From Samsonia erythrinae (GTDB taxonomy: Bacteria > Pseudomonadota > Gammaproteobacteria > Enterobacterales > Enterobacteriaceae), in the NCBI RefSeq assembly GCF_004342665.1, contig NZ_SMBY01000001.1, positions 658,950-722,949 of the forward strand: a DNA stretch of 64,000 bases, given 5' to 3'. Below the pieces are notes generated by a model. That model saw only the letters and a program-made list of their open reading frames with translations. It was not told the DNA's origin and did no database searches. Each line of letters begins with the position of its first letter. Position 1 is the stretch's first letter. This document shows positions 1 through 8,332 of the stretch, piece after piece. The position numbers and the translations under genes are program-made.

Positions 1-744
1 GATAATATTGGATTCGCGGGCGTCCCAGATGATGTTATCCGGATGGAAACGGGTATCGCCCTGATCGAACCACGGATTGGGGCCAAGCGCCGACATGGAA
101 TTGATATGCATCCAGTCGCCCATTCCGCCGCCGCTCTTGCGCAGGTTGGGATTGTGATACAAGGCGGTTTTGGCGGCATCATCAAAGCCCAGTTCGTCAA
201 AATGGTCGCTGCAACGCCATTCCCATAAGATATTGCCCTGCCAGTCCACCTCGATGATGGTGTCGTCGAGCAGCCGTTTGTCGCTGATGCGTTCGTTATG
301 CAGGTTAGTGTGCGCCAGCAATAGCGTGTTACCGCCAATCGACTGCGGTTCCTGACCCGGCGCGTAATAGCCGACCGGATTTCCGCTGCGCTGGTAGTCA
401 TGGTGGACGCGCGCCATCCATTCGGGCGGAAGGTCGGGATCGGTAATGTGTTCATAGCCGTTGAATTTCCAGACGACGTTGCCGTTCCAGTCGACCTGAA
501 TCAGGTCGACCATATCCTGCATGCCGTAGCGCGGGTCGCGTTCGCCGCTGTGTCCGAGGATGTAGCCGCCGGGCAGGATTTTGTTGGGAAAACCGTGCAG
601 GCCTTCCCACAGACGCAGTTCGGTGCCGTTCATATCCACCAGCACCGCGCCGCGCTCCAGCGCCTGAAAGACGGTGTAGCCGCCCCAGGCTTTTTCCGGG
701 TTGTAAATCGTCGTGCCGGTCGGGTAGACGGAAGGGTGTCCCAT
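1..744 (-). CDS. ASST-family (aryl-sulfate sulfotransferase-like) protein, 3' part outside window
   Basis: The first 248 codons run off the left edge without a stop. ATG at 744 is preceded by CTGGAGC on the minus strand, a fair ribosome binding site. The protein has no signal peptide. It shows repeated beta-propeller-like strands of the type VDWNGNVVWKFNGYEH and VDWQGNILWEWRC, and a DWMHINSM motif, as in the ASST family. Known ASST enzymes move sulfate from aryl sulfates to phenols, but the well-studied ones are periplasmic, so a cytoplasmic role here is uncertain. It lies just downstream of a sulfonate/sulfate-ester-type ABC transporter on the same strand, which suggests use of imported organosulfur compounds. 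The family call is fairly secure; the exact reaction is inference. Confidence 0.8.
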   Translation of the reverse strand, partial: MGHPSVYPTGTTIYNPEKAWGGYTVFQALERGAVLVDMNGTELRLWEGLHGFPNKILPGGYILGHSGERDPRYGMQDMVDLIQVDWNGNVVWKFNGYEHITDPDLPPEWMARVHHDYQRSGNPVGYYAPGQEPQSIGGNTLLLAHTNLHNERISDKRLLDDTIIEVDWQGNILWEWRCSDHFDELGFDDAAKTALYHNPNLRKSGGGMGDWMHINSMSALGPNPWFDQGDTRFHPDNIIWDARESNII

Positions 745-760
745 AATGGTGCTCCAGTAT

Positions 761-1570
761 TTACGAGTTCAGAGAAGAGATCGCAGCCGCCGTATCGGCA
801 GGCTGCGTCAGCAGTGCAAGCAGGTCGCTGCACTGCTGGTGGAAGGCCTGACTGTCGCGCTGGCGCGGATGCGGCAGCGAAATGGTCGCAATCTGCCGGA
901 TACGGCCAGGTCGTGGCGCCAGTACCACTACACGGTCGGCGAGGTACACCGCTTCCTCGACGTCGTGAGTCACCAGCAGCGTGGTGGTGCCTTCCGCCTG
1001 ATGAATACGCCGCAACTCCTGTTGCATCTGCTGGCGGGTCAGGGCGTCCAGCGCGCCAAACGGTTCATCCAGCATCAGGATGCGGGGATTGGCGACGAGA
1101 CCACGCGCGATGGCGACGCGCTGCGCCATGCCGCCGGAAAGCTGGGCGGGCAGCGCGTCGGCAAAATCCTGTAAATGCACGAGCTGAATGAAGTGGTCGA
1201 TCAGGCGTTGGCGCGCTTTGGCGTCGATGGCTTCATTCGCCAGCCCGAGCGCGATGTTTTGCCGGACGCTCAGCCACGGAAACAGGCGCGGTTCCTGAAA
1301 CACCATGCCGCGCTCACGTCCGATGCCGCGCACGGTTTTTCCTTCTACCAGCACGCGTCCCTGATAGTCATTGTCTAATCCCACCAGCATACGCAGCAGC
1401 GTGGATTTGCCGCAGCCGCTGCTGCCGACAATCGCCACCAGTTCGCCGCTGTGGATCGACAGTGAGAAATCCTCAATCACCGTCAGCGTTCCGCCCTGTA
1501 CGCGAAACTGTTTACGCAGATGGTCGAACTGCACCACCGGCGGTGACACATCAAAAGAAGGGGACATCAT
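761..1570 (-). CDS. ABC transporter ATPase, SsuB/TauB/AtsC type
   Basis: A 269-residue ABC ATPase for organosulfur import. The Walker A motif GSSGCGKST lies near residues 49-57, followed by the signature LSGGMAQR, Walker B ILMLDEP and an H-loop in [10 protein letters not shown]. It belongs to the nitrate/sulfonate/taurine ATPase group, about the usual length. Its ATG overlaps the stop of the upstream permease by four bases (ATGA), so the two are translationally coupled. The ASST-like gene follows 16 bp downstream. Sulfate esters or sulfonates are the likely cargo, based on neighbours. Taurine or another small oxyanion cannot be excluded. Confidence 0.88.
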   Translation of the reverse strand: MMSPSFDVSPPVVQFDHLRKQFRVQGGTLTVIEDFSLSIHSGELVAIVGSSGCGKSTLLRMLVGLDNDYQGRVLVEGKTVRGIGRERGMVFQEPRLFPWLSVRQNIALGLANEAIDAKARQRLIDHFIQLVHLQDFADALPAQLSGGMAQRVAIARGLVANPRILMLDEPFGALDALTRQQMQQELRRIHQAEGTTTLLVTHDVEEAVYLADRVVVLAPRPGRIRQIATISLPHPRQRDSQAFHQQCSDLLALLTQPADTAAAISSLNS

Positions 1571-3144
1571 GCAATTTCTCCTGCGAAACGCCAGCGCGTC
1601 ATCCGCTGTTCCAGCGCGGATCCGATACGGTCGAGCACCGCGCCCGTTAATCCAATCAATAGCATGCCGCTGATAATCAGGGGCATATCCAGTAGCTGTT
1701 GGGCATTGATCATCAGGCTGCCGATCCCGGCGCCGGACGACATGAAATACTCTGCGCCGATGGTGCCGAGCCAGGCGTAAATCAGCGACAGGCGTAACCC
1801 CGCGAAGATCGCGGGGGCCGCCCCCGGCAAAATCAGCACCCGCAGACGGGTCGCGAGACGGAGTTGCAACACCAGTGCGACTTCCTGTAAGGCCGATGAG
1901 CGCTGGCGAATCCCGCGATGGCTGGCTACCAGCATGGGAAAGAAGGAGGCCAGCGCGACAAAGGTGATTTTTCCAGCTTCATCGTTACCGACCCAGGCGG
2001 TCAGCAGCGGCAGCCAGGCAAACAGCGCGATCTGGCGCAGCGCCGCAATGGTGGGTGTGAAGAGGGCGTCGCTGGTGGCGTTCAAGCCCAACAGAACACC
2101 ACACAGCAGACCGGCGAGAATGCCGCAGGCTGCGCCGGCCAGCGCACGGCTCAGGCTGGCCTGCATCGCGTCGGTGAGCGAGCCGTCGCGCAGGCCTTGT
2201 AACAGCATGTGCCATACGTCGGTGGGCGGAGGAAGCAGTAACGGATCGATCCAACCGAAGCGGCTGGCCTGTTGCCATAACAGCAGAAGCAGAAAGGGGA
2301 AAACCAGCGCCGATAAGCGGCGGGACGGCGCGGTGGTTAACCGGCTGAGCGGCGGGTGTGGCCAGTAGACCAGATGGCGCTCCAGTTGGTTAATCAACCA
2401 CTCCATTGCCAGCCCCGCCAGCCCGATGACGGCGATACAGACGAACACGATGTCTAACTGAAACAGCTGACGTCCCCACACCAGCAGGTAGCCGATACCC
2501 TGAGACGACGCGAGCAGCTCAACCACGATCAGCGATACCCACGCCTGCGAGAGCGCCAGCCGTAAACCGGTTAGCCAGGTGGGGAGGGCGGCGGGCAAGG
2601 TTAATTTGATGAGGCGCTGATGCCACGGCAAGCGCAGGGTGCGGGCGACTTCCTGTAGCGCGTGCGGCACATTACGCACGCCCGTTTGCGTGTGCAGCGT
2701 GACCGGGATGATCACGGCCTTGATGATGACGGCCAGTTTCAGGCCGTCATCAATACCGAACAGCACCATAAACAGCGGGATCCATCCCAGCGTCGGGATC
2801 TGTGCCAGCGCATACACCGTCGGATGCAGCAGATGTTCGGCGCGGCGTGACGCCCCCACGAGCGCGCCGAGCAGCGTTCCTGCGAGTAAACCCGCCAGCA
2901 GGCCGCTGGCTAACCGTTGCAGGCTGATGAAAAGCTGCGGCAGGAGATCGTTGTGCCAAAGCTCGACGGCGGTACTGCCCACCGCATCGGGAGAAGGGAG
3001 TATCTGGGCGGGCATCCAGCCGTAGTGGGTGCTGATGTACCACAGCGCCAGCAGCGCGAACGGCACCACAAGCGGATAGGCCAGCGCTATCGGCAGCGAA
3101 GGCCAGACGAACACGGTCTTTTTCATCAGTATCGACTTATTCAT
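1567..3144 (-). CDS. Fused double-domain ABC permease, AtsB-like
   Basis: A 525-residue membrane protein made of two tandem binding-protein-dependent permease domains. Each has its own EAA loop, the site that contacts the ATPase: EVARTLRLPW at about residues 165-174 and EVALVLQLRL at about 421-430. Both are followed by the usual LP-x-A-x-P...GLRL segment. Ordinary SsuC/TauC permeases are about 260 residues with one domain and work as dimers, so this gene carries both halves in one chain, as described for AtsB in Pseudomonas sulfate-ester uptake. ATG 3144 is used; ATG 3126 is an alternative, and neither has a strong ribosome binding site. It is first in a minus-strand operon with the ATPase and ASST-like gene, and is divergent from the binding-protein gene. 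Confidence 0.85.
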   Translation of the reverse strand: MNKSILMKKTVFVWPSLPIALAYPLVVPFALLALWYISTHYGWMPAQILPSPDAVGSTAVELWHNDLLPQLFISLQRLASGLLAGLLAGTLLGALVGASRRAEHLLHPTVYALAQIPTLGWIPLFMVLFGIDDGLKLAVIIKAVIIPVTLHTQTGVRNVPHALQEVARTLRLPWHQRLIKLTLPAALPTWLTGLRLALSQAWVSLIVVELLASSQGIGYLLVWGRQLFQLDIVFVCIAVIGLAGLAMEWLINQLERHLVYWPHPPLSRLTTAPSRRLSALVFPFLLLLLWQQASRFGWIDPLLLPPPTDVWHMLLQGLRDGSLTDAMQASLSRALAGAACGILAGLLCGVLLGLNATSDALFTPTIAALRQIALFAWLPLLTAWVGNDEAGKITFVALASFFPMLVASHRGIRQRSSALQEVALVLQLRLATRLRVLILPGAAPAIFAGLRLSLIYAWLGTIGAEYFMSSGAGIGSLMINAQQLLDMPLIISGMLLIGLTGAVLDRIGSALEQRMTRWRFAGEIA

Positions 3145-3381
3145 TTTTTTTCACTGCGGCATCATGTTTCGATGAATAAGTAATAAAAAACAGGTTTGCG
3201 CGCCGAAGGCCAATGCAATAAAGCGATAGTCGCCGTGCAATAAATGCATATGTGCAGCCGGAACGCGCCAGCACTGATTTATGCTTTTTTCCGCTGAGCA
3301 AACCTGTAAATGTTATTTAAGCCTGACGCCGACGGTTCGTTAGTTTTCATGCAGATGAAACGGATTACTGAGGAAAACCGT
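3145..3381. promoter_or_regulatory. Divergent promoter region of the organosulfur transporter genes
   Basis: This 237-bp gap separates the permease operon (minus) from the binding-protein gene (plus), so it must hold both promoters. It is AT-rich near 3145-3190. I see no clear -35/-10 pair and no site I would name. Sulfur-starvation regulators of the CysB/Cbl type or the nearby LysR protein are plausible binders, by analogy only. Confidence 0.4.
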
Positions 3382-4548
3382 ATGCGACACCCGTTACTCC
3401 GATTGAAAACCGATCCGTCAATGACGCTTCCATCAATACCGCGACCGCGTGCGTGCCGCTGGCGACAGGGAATGAACCGGCTTGTGAATGTTGCGCTGTT
3501 GCTGAGCGCTGCGCTAATGACATTGAGCGTTCAGGCTAACGATGCCGCGCCGCAGGATGTGCCGAAGCCAACGACGATCCGTATTGGATTGCCGGACCAA
3601 AGCGCGGGCAGTAAACCCTTTATTCGCGGGCCGTTGGGGTTGGCGCATATTCGCCAGCAACTGGAGAAGGAATTTGAGCCGCAGGGCATCAAGATTCAGT
3701 GGTCGTTTTTTAAAGGCGCGGGACCGGCGGTCAATGAGGCGCTGGCGAACAAGCAGCTGGATGTGGTGTATCTGGGCGATCTGGCCGCCATTATTGGCCG
3801 TGCGGGGGGGCTGTCGACGCGGGTGCTGGTGGGATCGCGCGGCTCTGATTCTTATCTGGCGGCGACACCGGAATCAGGCATTCAACGTATTGAAGATTTA
3901 CGCGGTAAGCGGGTTGCGGTCTACAAAGGGACGGCCGATCAGCTGTCGTTCGAGCGTGCGATTAAAAGCGTCGGGCTGAGCGAGCGAGATATGCGGACGA
4001 TCAATCTGGACTGGACGGCGAGTAAAGCCGCGCTGGCCGCCAAGCGCGTGGATGCGGTGTGGGGCGGCGTTTCTCTGCTGGCGTTGCGTAAACAGGGCAT
4101 CAATATCGTCACCACCAGCCGGGCGCTGGGCTGGGGGAATACCACGCAGGCGGCGGTGCTGGCGACGCAGGATTTTATCGATCGTTATCCGGGCACCACG
4201 CAACAACTGGTGAATGTGCTGGTGGACAATGCACAGTGGATCGGCGATGCGCAGCACCTGCCCGAATACACGGCGCTGATGTCGGAACAGAGTCAGATCC
4301 CACAGGCAATTTTTCAGGAAGAGCTGAAAGCGCAAGATCTTCCCTTCCAAAGCTCGCCGCGTCTCGATCCGTTTCTGCTCAGCAGCTTGCAGGACAGCGT
4401 CGAGCGGGCGAAAGCCGCGGGTCTGATCCGTAACACATTCTCCGTCAGCGACTGGTTCGCCGGTCAGTTTGTCGACCGGGCGCTGACCGCCAAAGGGCTG
4501 GGATCGCACTGGTTGGTCTATGACGCCAGCGGCAATCCGACGAAGTAA
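3382..4548 (+). CDS. Periplasmic organosulfur-binding protein, SsuA/AtsR type
   Basis: A 388-residue NMT1/SsuA-like substrate-binding protein. ATG 3382 is chosen because GAGGAAAA lies eight bases upstream. The true signal segment, NRLVNVALLLSAALMTLSVQA, begins about 30 residues in, so an internal start at 3472 is possible but has a poorly placed ribosome binding site. After the leader comes TIRIGLPDQS, then FKGAGPAVNEALANKQLDVV and LDWTASKAALAAKRVDAVWGG, the two ligand-lobe motifs of this family. It should deliver an alkyl- or aryl-sulfur compound to the fused permease encoded divergently. It converges on the LysR gene downstream. Confidence 0.87.
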   Translation: MRHPLLRLKTDPSMTLPSIPRPRACRWRQGMNRLVNVALLLSAALMTLSVQANDAAPQDVPKPTTIRIGLPDQSAGSKPFIRGPLGLAHIRQQLEKEFEPQGIKIQWSFFKGAGPAVNEALANKQLDVVYLGDLAAIIGRAGGLSTRVLVGSRGSDSYLAATPESGIQRIEDLRGKRVAVYKGTADQLSFERAIKSVGLSERDMRTINLDWTASKAALAAKRVDAVWGGVSLLALRKQGINIVTTSRALGWGNTTQAAVLATQDFIDRYPGTTQQLVNVLVDNAQWIGDAQHLPEYTALMSEQSQIPQAIFQEELKAQDLPFQSSPRLDPFLLSSLQDSVERAKAAGLIRNTFSVSDWFAGQFVDRALTAKGLGSHWLVYDASGNPTK

Positions 4549-4559
4549 TAAAAAGACGC

Positions 4560-5498
4560 TCACAAGGTCGACAGGGCCGGATCCGGTGAGCGCAGCTTGT
4601 CCTGCGCCAGTAGGGTTTCGATCATCAGTTCGGCCAGCGGCGGCAGCGTTTTCTGCAAGCAGGTCACAATGCCGAAGCGGGTTTGCATGTTTCCCCATTC
4701 CGGCGGTGTTCCCGCCAGCGGAATTTCCACCAGTTGATGGCTTAGTCGTCCCAGCGCGAAGCCATCCTCGCTGGCGAAGCTGATAGCCTGCGTATGGCGC
4801 AGGATGCTGAAAACGGAATAGATATGGTCACACTGAATCTGCGGGCGGTAATCAGGCTGGCGCGTTAAGGCGGCCAGCACCTTGCGCATTCCGACGGGCA
4901 TAAACGGGGAGGCAAGCGGAAAGCGCAGAAGATCGTCCGGCGTCACCGTTTCCTGTTGTGCCAACGGGTGAGAAGAATGGCAGATAAAAAAGCAGCGCTG
5001 CTGGCTTAAGGGTTGGACGTGGAGGTGGGTTTCCATTTCGGCCTGCCAGGTATCGGCAACGATAAAAGGCCACGCGTCGGCCATCAGGCGTTCACGCAGG
5101 GATTGCCAGTTATCCACGCTGTAGGTGACGCTGGCGCGCGGGCGGAGAACATGGAAATGCGCGACCGCCTTGGGGATCAACGAGGCAGAAGGCGCCGGGC
5201 CGCAGCCAAAGGTCAGTTCACCTTCCTGCGCTTCGCTGAGTTGCCGCATGTCGGTCATCAATTCCCAGGAGAGTTCCTGCATACGCCGCGCAAACGGCAG
5301 CAGCGTGTTGCCCTGATACGTCAGCGCAAAGCGCCGGCTCTGGCGATCGATGAGCGGATGCCCCATCGCATGTTCCAGCGCCTGAATACTGCGGCTGAAT
5401 GCCGATTGCGACAGACAGACGGCTTCCGCGGCCTGTACAAAACTCCCATGTTCGGCCAGAGCAAGAAAATTGCGTAATTGCCGTAAATCCAGATGCAT
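4560..5498 (-). CDS. LysR-family regulator of the organosulfur locus
   Basis: A 312-residue LysR-type regulator. The N-terminal helix-turn-helix reads LRQLRNFLALAEHGSFVQAAEAVCLSQSAFSRSIQALE, followed by an effector-binding domain. I start at ATG 5498 because the residues upstream of MHLDLRQL are not part of the family fold. The gene ends 11 bp from the convergently transcribed binding-protein gene. It may control the transporter and the ASST-like gene in response to a sulfur metabolite, but that rests on position only. An inverted repeat at 5581-5601 lies about 80 bp upstream of its start. Confidence 0.85.
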   Translation of the reverse strand: MHLDLRQLRNFLALAEHGSFVQAAEAVCLSQSAFSRSIQALEHAMGHPLIDRQSRRFALTYQGNTLLPFARRMQELSWELMTDMRQLSEAQEGELTFGCGPAPSASLIPKAVAHFHVLRPRASVTYSVDNWQSLRERLMADAWPFIVADTWQAEMETHLHVQPLSQQRCFFICHSSHPLAQQETVTPDDLLRFPLASPFMPVGMRKVLAALTRQPDYRPQIQCDHIYSVFSILRHTQAISFASEDGFALGRLSHQLVEIPLAGTPPEWGNMQTRFGIVTCLQKTLPPLAELMIETLLAQDKLRSPDPALSTL

Positions 5499-5580
5499 GT
5501 TGCAGTGACCTACCGTATCGATTTTCCTCACTTTTTAGGCGGAGGCAGGGAGGCAATGCAATGAACAAAAATTCATAAGT

Positions 5581-5601
5581 TATAGCAAATTGTTTGCTAT
5601 A
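5581..5601. promoter_or_regulatory. Perfect 9-bp inverted repeat upstream of the LysR gene
   Basis: TATAGCAAA and TTTGCTATA are perfect reverse complements separated by TTG. The element lies between the cdh stop and the LysR start. It has no adjacent T-tract, so a protein-binding operator is more likely than an intrinsic terminator. The bound protein is not known. Confidence 0.5.
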
Positions 5602-5645
5602 GGCCTTCGGTCCGTTGAGTCTGCTCACTCTGGCGCGATCGGCGG

Positions 5646-6368
5646 CTATTTCGCCAGCGCACAGGAAAAATCCTGAATTTCTTCCACGGAGCCGAGGCTC
5701 ATATTGAAAACGTCAAGACTGCTGGCGAGCAGCACCTTTTCACCCGTAGGCGTGGAAACCATGGCAAGGCCGTATTTGCCGATCGATTCATTCCGCTGCT
5801 GGGCGTAGCGATCTAAGATTTTGAACGGATCGCTTTGCGTCAGCGCGTTCGGCGTGAGCGTTTTTGCCAGATAGACATGCCCGTTAATTTTCACCGGCAG
5901 GGTTTTCCAGTCGTCAGAAAGTGCCGGAAACTGTTGGTTCAGCGTGTGATAAATCGCCGGGCGCAGGCAGGCAATGTGGATATGCAGCTGGTTTTGCGTA
6001 CGGCCATAGCGTGAGTTGATCGCCAGCGCAATATAATCATCTCTGATCGGTTTGCCCGCTTCGCGTGAAAGATGGCCGCGCCTGTCCCACGCCTGCATGA
6101 AGAAATTGGGCGTGTTTTGCTGTAAGAGTTCAGGACTCTCGATACCGCTGATCTTATCGGTTGGGATTAACAGGTCGTGATAAGGGCCATTTCTGTCATC
6201 AAAAAGCGCGTAACCGTCGGCCAGATTGACTTCCAGACAGGGGGCGGGATGACCGTTGCGTTGTTGGTTAGGCACGCACTGTTCGCTGACGATCTTCCAT
6301 AGCGCATTGCTGTTCCCACGGCCAAACATCCACCAGCCAAAGGCCGCGATCGCCGCCAGCAATAACAC
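5646..6368 (-). CDS. cdh: CDP-diacylglycerol pyrophosphatase (Cdh), 5' end uncertain
   Basis: The protein matches E. coli Cdh along its length: LWKIVSEQCVPNQ, then NFFMQAWDRRGHLS, the histidine-triad-like QNQLHIHIACLRP, KYGLAMV and a terminal VEEIQDFSC. It hydrolyses CDP-diacylglycerol to CMP and phosphatidate at the inner membrane, anchored by an N-terminal segment (LLLAAIAAFGWWMF). The only in-frame start is GTG 6368, which has a poor ribosome binding site. A much better start, ATG 6393 with GGTGGAG seven bases upstream, is in another frame. Removing one A from the AAAA run at 6382-6385 would join it to the gene. So either a GTG start or an N-terminal frameshift applies. Confidence 0.88.
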   Translation of the reverse strand: MLLLAAIAAFGWWMFGRGNSNALWKIVSEQCVPNQQRNGHPAPCLEVNLADGYALFDDRNGPYHDLLIPTDKISGIESPELLQQNTPNFFMQAWDRRGHLSREAGKPIRDDYIALAINSRYGRTQNQLHIHIACLRPAIYHTLNQQFPALSDDWKTLPVKINGHVYLAKTLTPNALTQSDPFKILDRYAQQRNESIGKYGLAMVSTPTGEKVLLASSLDVFNMSLGSVEEIQDFSCALAK

Positions 6369-6393
6369 TGCGCCGATTGCGTTTTGTCGACAT

Positions 6394-6695
6394 GTTGTGT
6401 CTCCACCAGAATTGGGCGCTCAGGATTGAACGCCGTGAGCAGGTAACAGATCACGCTGCGGACGGTATCGGCAATAGGCAGCGCTCGCTTTCGGGCGTCG
6501 CCTGCGGCGTACACGTCGATTAGCGCACCATACAAAAATGACAGGCCGATGACGATAGCAATGGATGGAGAAATGAATGGCGGTGAGATGCCATTGGAAA
6601 AAAATCGTTCGGTACTCTTCAATAAGCGTTTATTTGTCGGCGACGGCGAATATCAGCCAGAAATACCCGTGCAAGGTCATAGAGGCTCAATGCGA
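6394..6695. other. Gap between cdh and the ExpR-type gene
   Basis: About 300 bp with no gene I can support. A minus-strand reading frame from 6622 holds one hydrophobic stretch but runs into cdh out of frame. A plus-strand frame ending at 6725 overlaps the 3' end of the LuxR-type gene. In that position Pectobacterium often carries a LuxI-type synthase gene, but this frame does not look like LuxI. Confidence 0.4.
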
Positions 6696-7433
6696 TTATT
6701 GTGGCTCTGGCTTGATGAGCTGTAATTCTACCCCGAGTCTTATGGCGTGTTTGGCGTTCAGAACGCCCAGCTTTTTAACCACATTGCCGATATGAAATTT
6801 CACCGTGCTGATTTTGATGCCCAGAATCAGCGCAATTTCCGGGTAGGTTTTTCCCATGCTGGCCCAATAGAGAATTTCGTTTTCTCGCTGAGAAAAAATC
6901 TCTTTGTCGCTTTGTTTCTTGCTCTGCGGACTTTGCGTTATCTCTTTGTAAAGCGAAGTGATTTTCTCATGAATGGTAATGAGTAACATTTGTAAGCGGT
7001 CTTTATTTTCCTCCACCACGGCCTCGACATCCGTGGTGGCATCCTCTTCAAACATAATGGATAACGCGGCCAGATTGTTATTGTTGTCGTGCAGGACGAA
7101 TGTATACCCATTAACGATATCGTACTCTTTTGATAAGTTAAAAATTTTAGAAAACCGGAGCTTGGAATTAATCACAAGATTGTCTTCCCAGGAGAAGGGT
7201 GATACTTTGTTTATTGCGGTCAAAATAACCGGATCAATATGCTGGTAGTTATTTTCTTTATAGGTATTTACCCACTCCTGTGGATAATTCGAGATGATCA
7301 AAACCTGAGATGGATTCTTCTTATTCATGATCATGTAGGCATATTTCAGGTCGCCATACTGTTTCAATTTTCGGCTGAGATAGCTTTTTATCGTGTTATT
7401 GATAATTTCATTATCAGAACAAAATACGGACAT
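6696..7433 (-). CDS. expR: LuxR-family quorum-sensing receptor, ExpR/VirR type
   Basis: A 245-residue regulator close to ExpR/VirR of soft-rot bacteria. The N-terminal autoinducer domain has the conserved W, Y, D and W positions in [16 protein letters not shown] and FSWEDN. The C-terminal LuxR helix-turn-helix reads [21 protein letters not shown] ... [16 protein letters not shown]. In this subgroup the apo form binds DNA and acyl-homoserine lactone releases it, controlling RsmA and cell-wall-degrading enzymes. No luxI homologue is encoded in the window, so this is probably the orphan receptor (ExpR2/VirR) rather than the expI-linked one. A lux-box-like dyad at 7501-7520 lies upstream and may serve autoregulation. 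Confidence 0.88.
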   Translation of the reverse strand: MSVFCSDNEIINNTIKSYLSRKLKQYGDLKYAYMIMNKKNPSQVLIISNYPQEWVNTYKENNYQHIDPVILTAINKVSPFSWEDNLVINSKLRFSKIFNLSKEYDIVNGYTFVLHDNNNNLAALSIMFEEDATTDVEAVVEENKDRLQMLLITIHEKITSLYKEITQSPQSKKQSDKEIFSQRENEILYWASMGKTYPEIALILGIKISTVKFHIGNVVKKLGVLNAKHAIRLGVELQLIKPEPQ

Positions 7434-7500
7434 GTAACAACCTCAATAAAAAGCGCAGATGTACCCATCATATAGATGGATTTATAAAAGTATAGTGCTG

Positions 7501-7520
7501 ACCTATACCTAAGTATAACT
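7501..7520. promoter_or_regulatory. Lux-box-like dyad upstream of expR
   Basis: ACCTATACCTAAGTATAACT is a 20-bp imperfect palindrome (7 of 10 positions symmetric), with the ACCT..A.. pattern of lux/ExpR boxes. It lies 68 bp upstream of the expR start. ExpR-type receptors are known to repress their own genes without ligand, so an autoregulatory site is plausible. Confidence 0.4.
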
Positions 7521-7663
7521 ACAGTTACCCCATGATATCACTTATAATTTTTTTATGAACAGGGCGATTTATAAAAAACTTTCAGAAAATAATTTTAATA
7601 CGTTGTTACAAAATAATTTGCCAGCACCGGGGAATGACCACACCATCGCGCCTGTTCTGTTAA

Positions 7664-7704
7664 CCGCCCATAGAGGGGCATAATACCATCCCCTCCATGG
7701 GCGG
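7664..7704. other. Long hairpin between expR and cheV
   Basis: CCGCCCAT-A-GAGGGG pairs with CCCCTC-C-ATGGGCGG, giving 14 pairs with one mismatch and an 11-base loop. No T-tract follows on either strand, so this is not a classical intrinsic terminator. It could be a decayed terminator, a small-RNA fold or a repeat-element remnant. Confidence 0.45.
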
Positions 7705-8332
7705 TATATCGCCGTTTAAGATTGTTAACTCACTGATTATACTCTGTTATCTCCTGTCTTTTTTGCATTCCACCCTCGCGCATCGTCTGTCATTTGCTGT
7801 GTCCTGATGTTCGACAGGGCGTGGTTAACGCAGGCTGCTATTATCGTATCAACCTGAATGTTAAACGGTTGCCGGAAAGGCCGCTTTATCCGGAATGATC
7901 TCCATTTTCGGATATGTCTGTATGCTGGGCGCGATGTTTTTTCTCTGACAACATTTCTACTACAAATAAGCGTAAGGTGTTGGCAAACGCTGCCGATATT
8001 AATAGTTCAAGGAACGTTATCTATTACCTGGTATTCGAGTTGTAGAAAAGCCAGCGCACATGCAGCTTGAAGCATGACGAGGTATATGACCTCAAGGGAT
8101 GTGGACCCATTGTTGTACTGAGAGGGATACGATCCGTTTACGGGGCCGATGATCTTCGTCGTTAGATGATAGCGATGACACGCTTAGCGGGTAATTTACT
8201 TTTTACGCTGGATAAGATTGCAAAAGACAACTATCACGTACAGTGGAGCGGCCGGATGTTGGTTGAAATTTGTTCACATCTCGAATGTTGCCTGGTTACG
8301 GTATGCCTATAATGACTCGCACTGAGGAAAGC

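Larger units (their letters stand above)
7434..8332. other. Long intergenic region between expR and cheV
   Basis: Nearly 900 bp with no convincing gene. It holds the expR upstream region, a strong hairpin (7664-7704) and the promoter region of cheV. A short frame at 7858-8070 has no ribosome binding site or recognisable composition and is rejected. Confidence 0.5.

Noticed and set aside
400..1191. Long plus-strand open frame of 263 codons
   Set aside because: It is antisense to the ASST-like and ATPase genes, is basic and Arg/Ala-rich, and shows no family motif.
3898..4698. Minus-strand open frame of 266 codons
   Set aside because: It lies opposite the binding-protein gene, whose reading frame has clear family motifs; this one has none.
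6395..6622. Minus-strand frame with one hydrophobic segment upstream of cdh
   Set aside because: It runs out of frame into cdh, lacks a good ribosome binding site and has no recognisable family.
6543..6725. Plus-strand frame at the expected place of a LuxI-type gene convergent with expR
   Set aside because: It is only about 60 codons and shows none of the conserved LuxI residues.
7858..8070. Small plus-strand frame between expR and cheV
   Set aside because: No ribosome binding site and random-looking composition.
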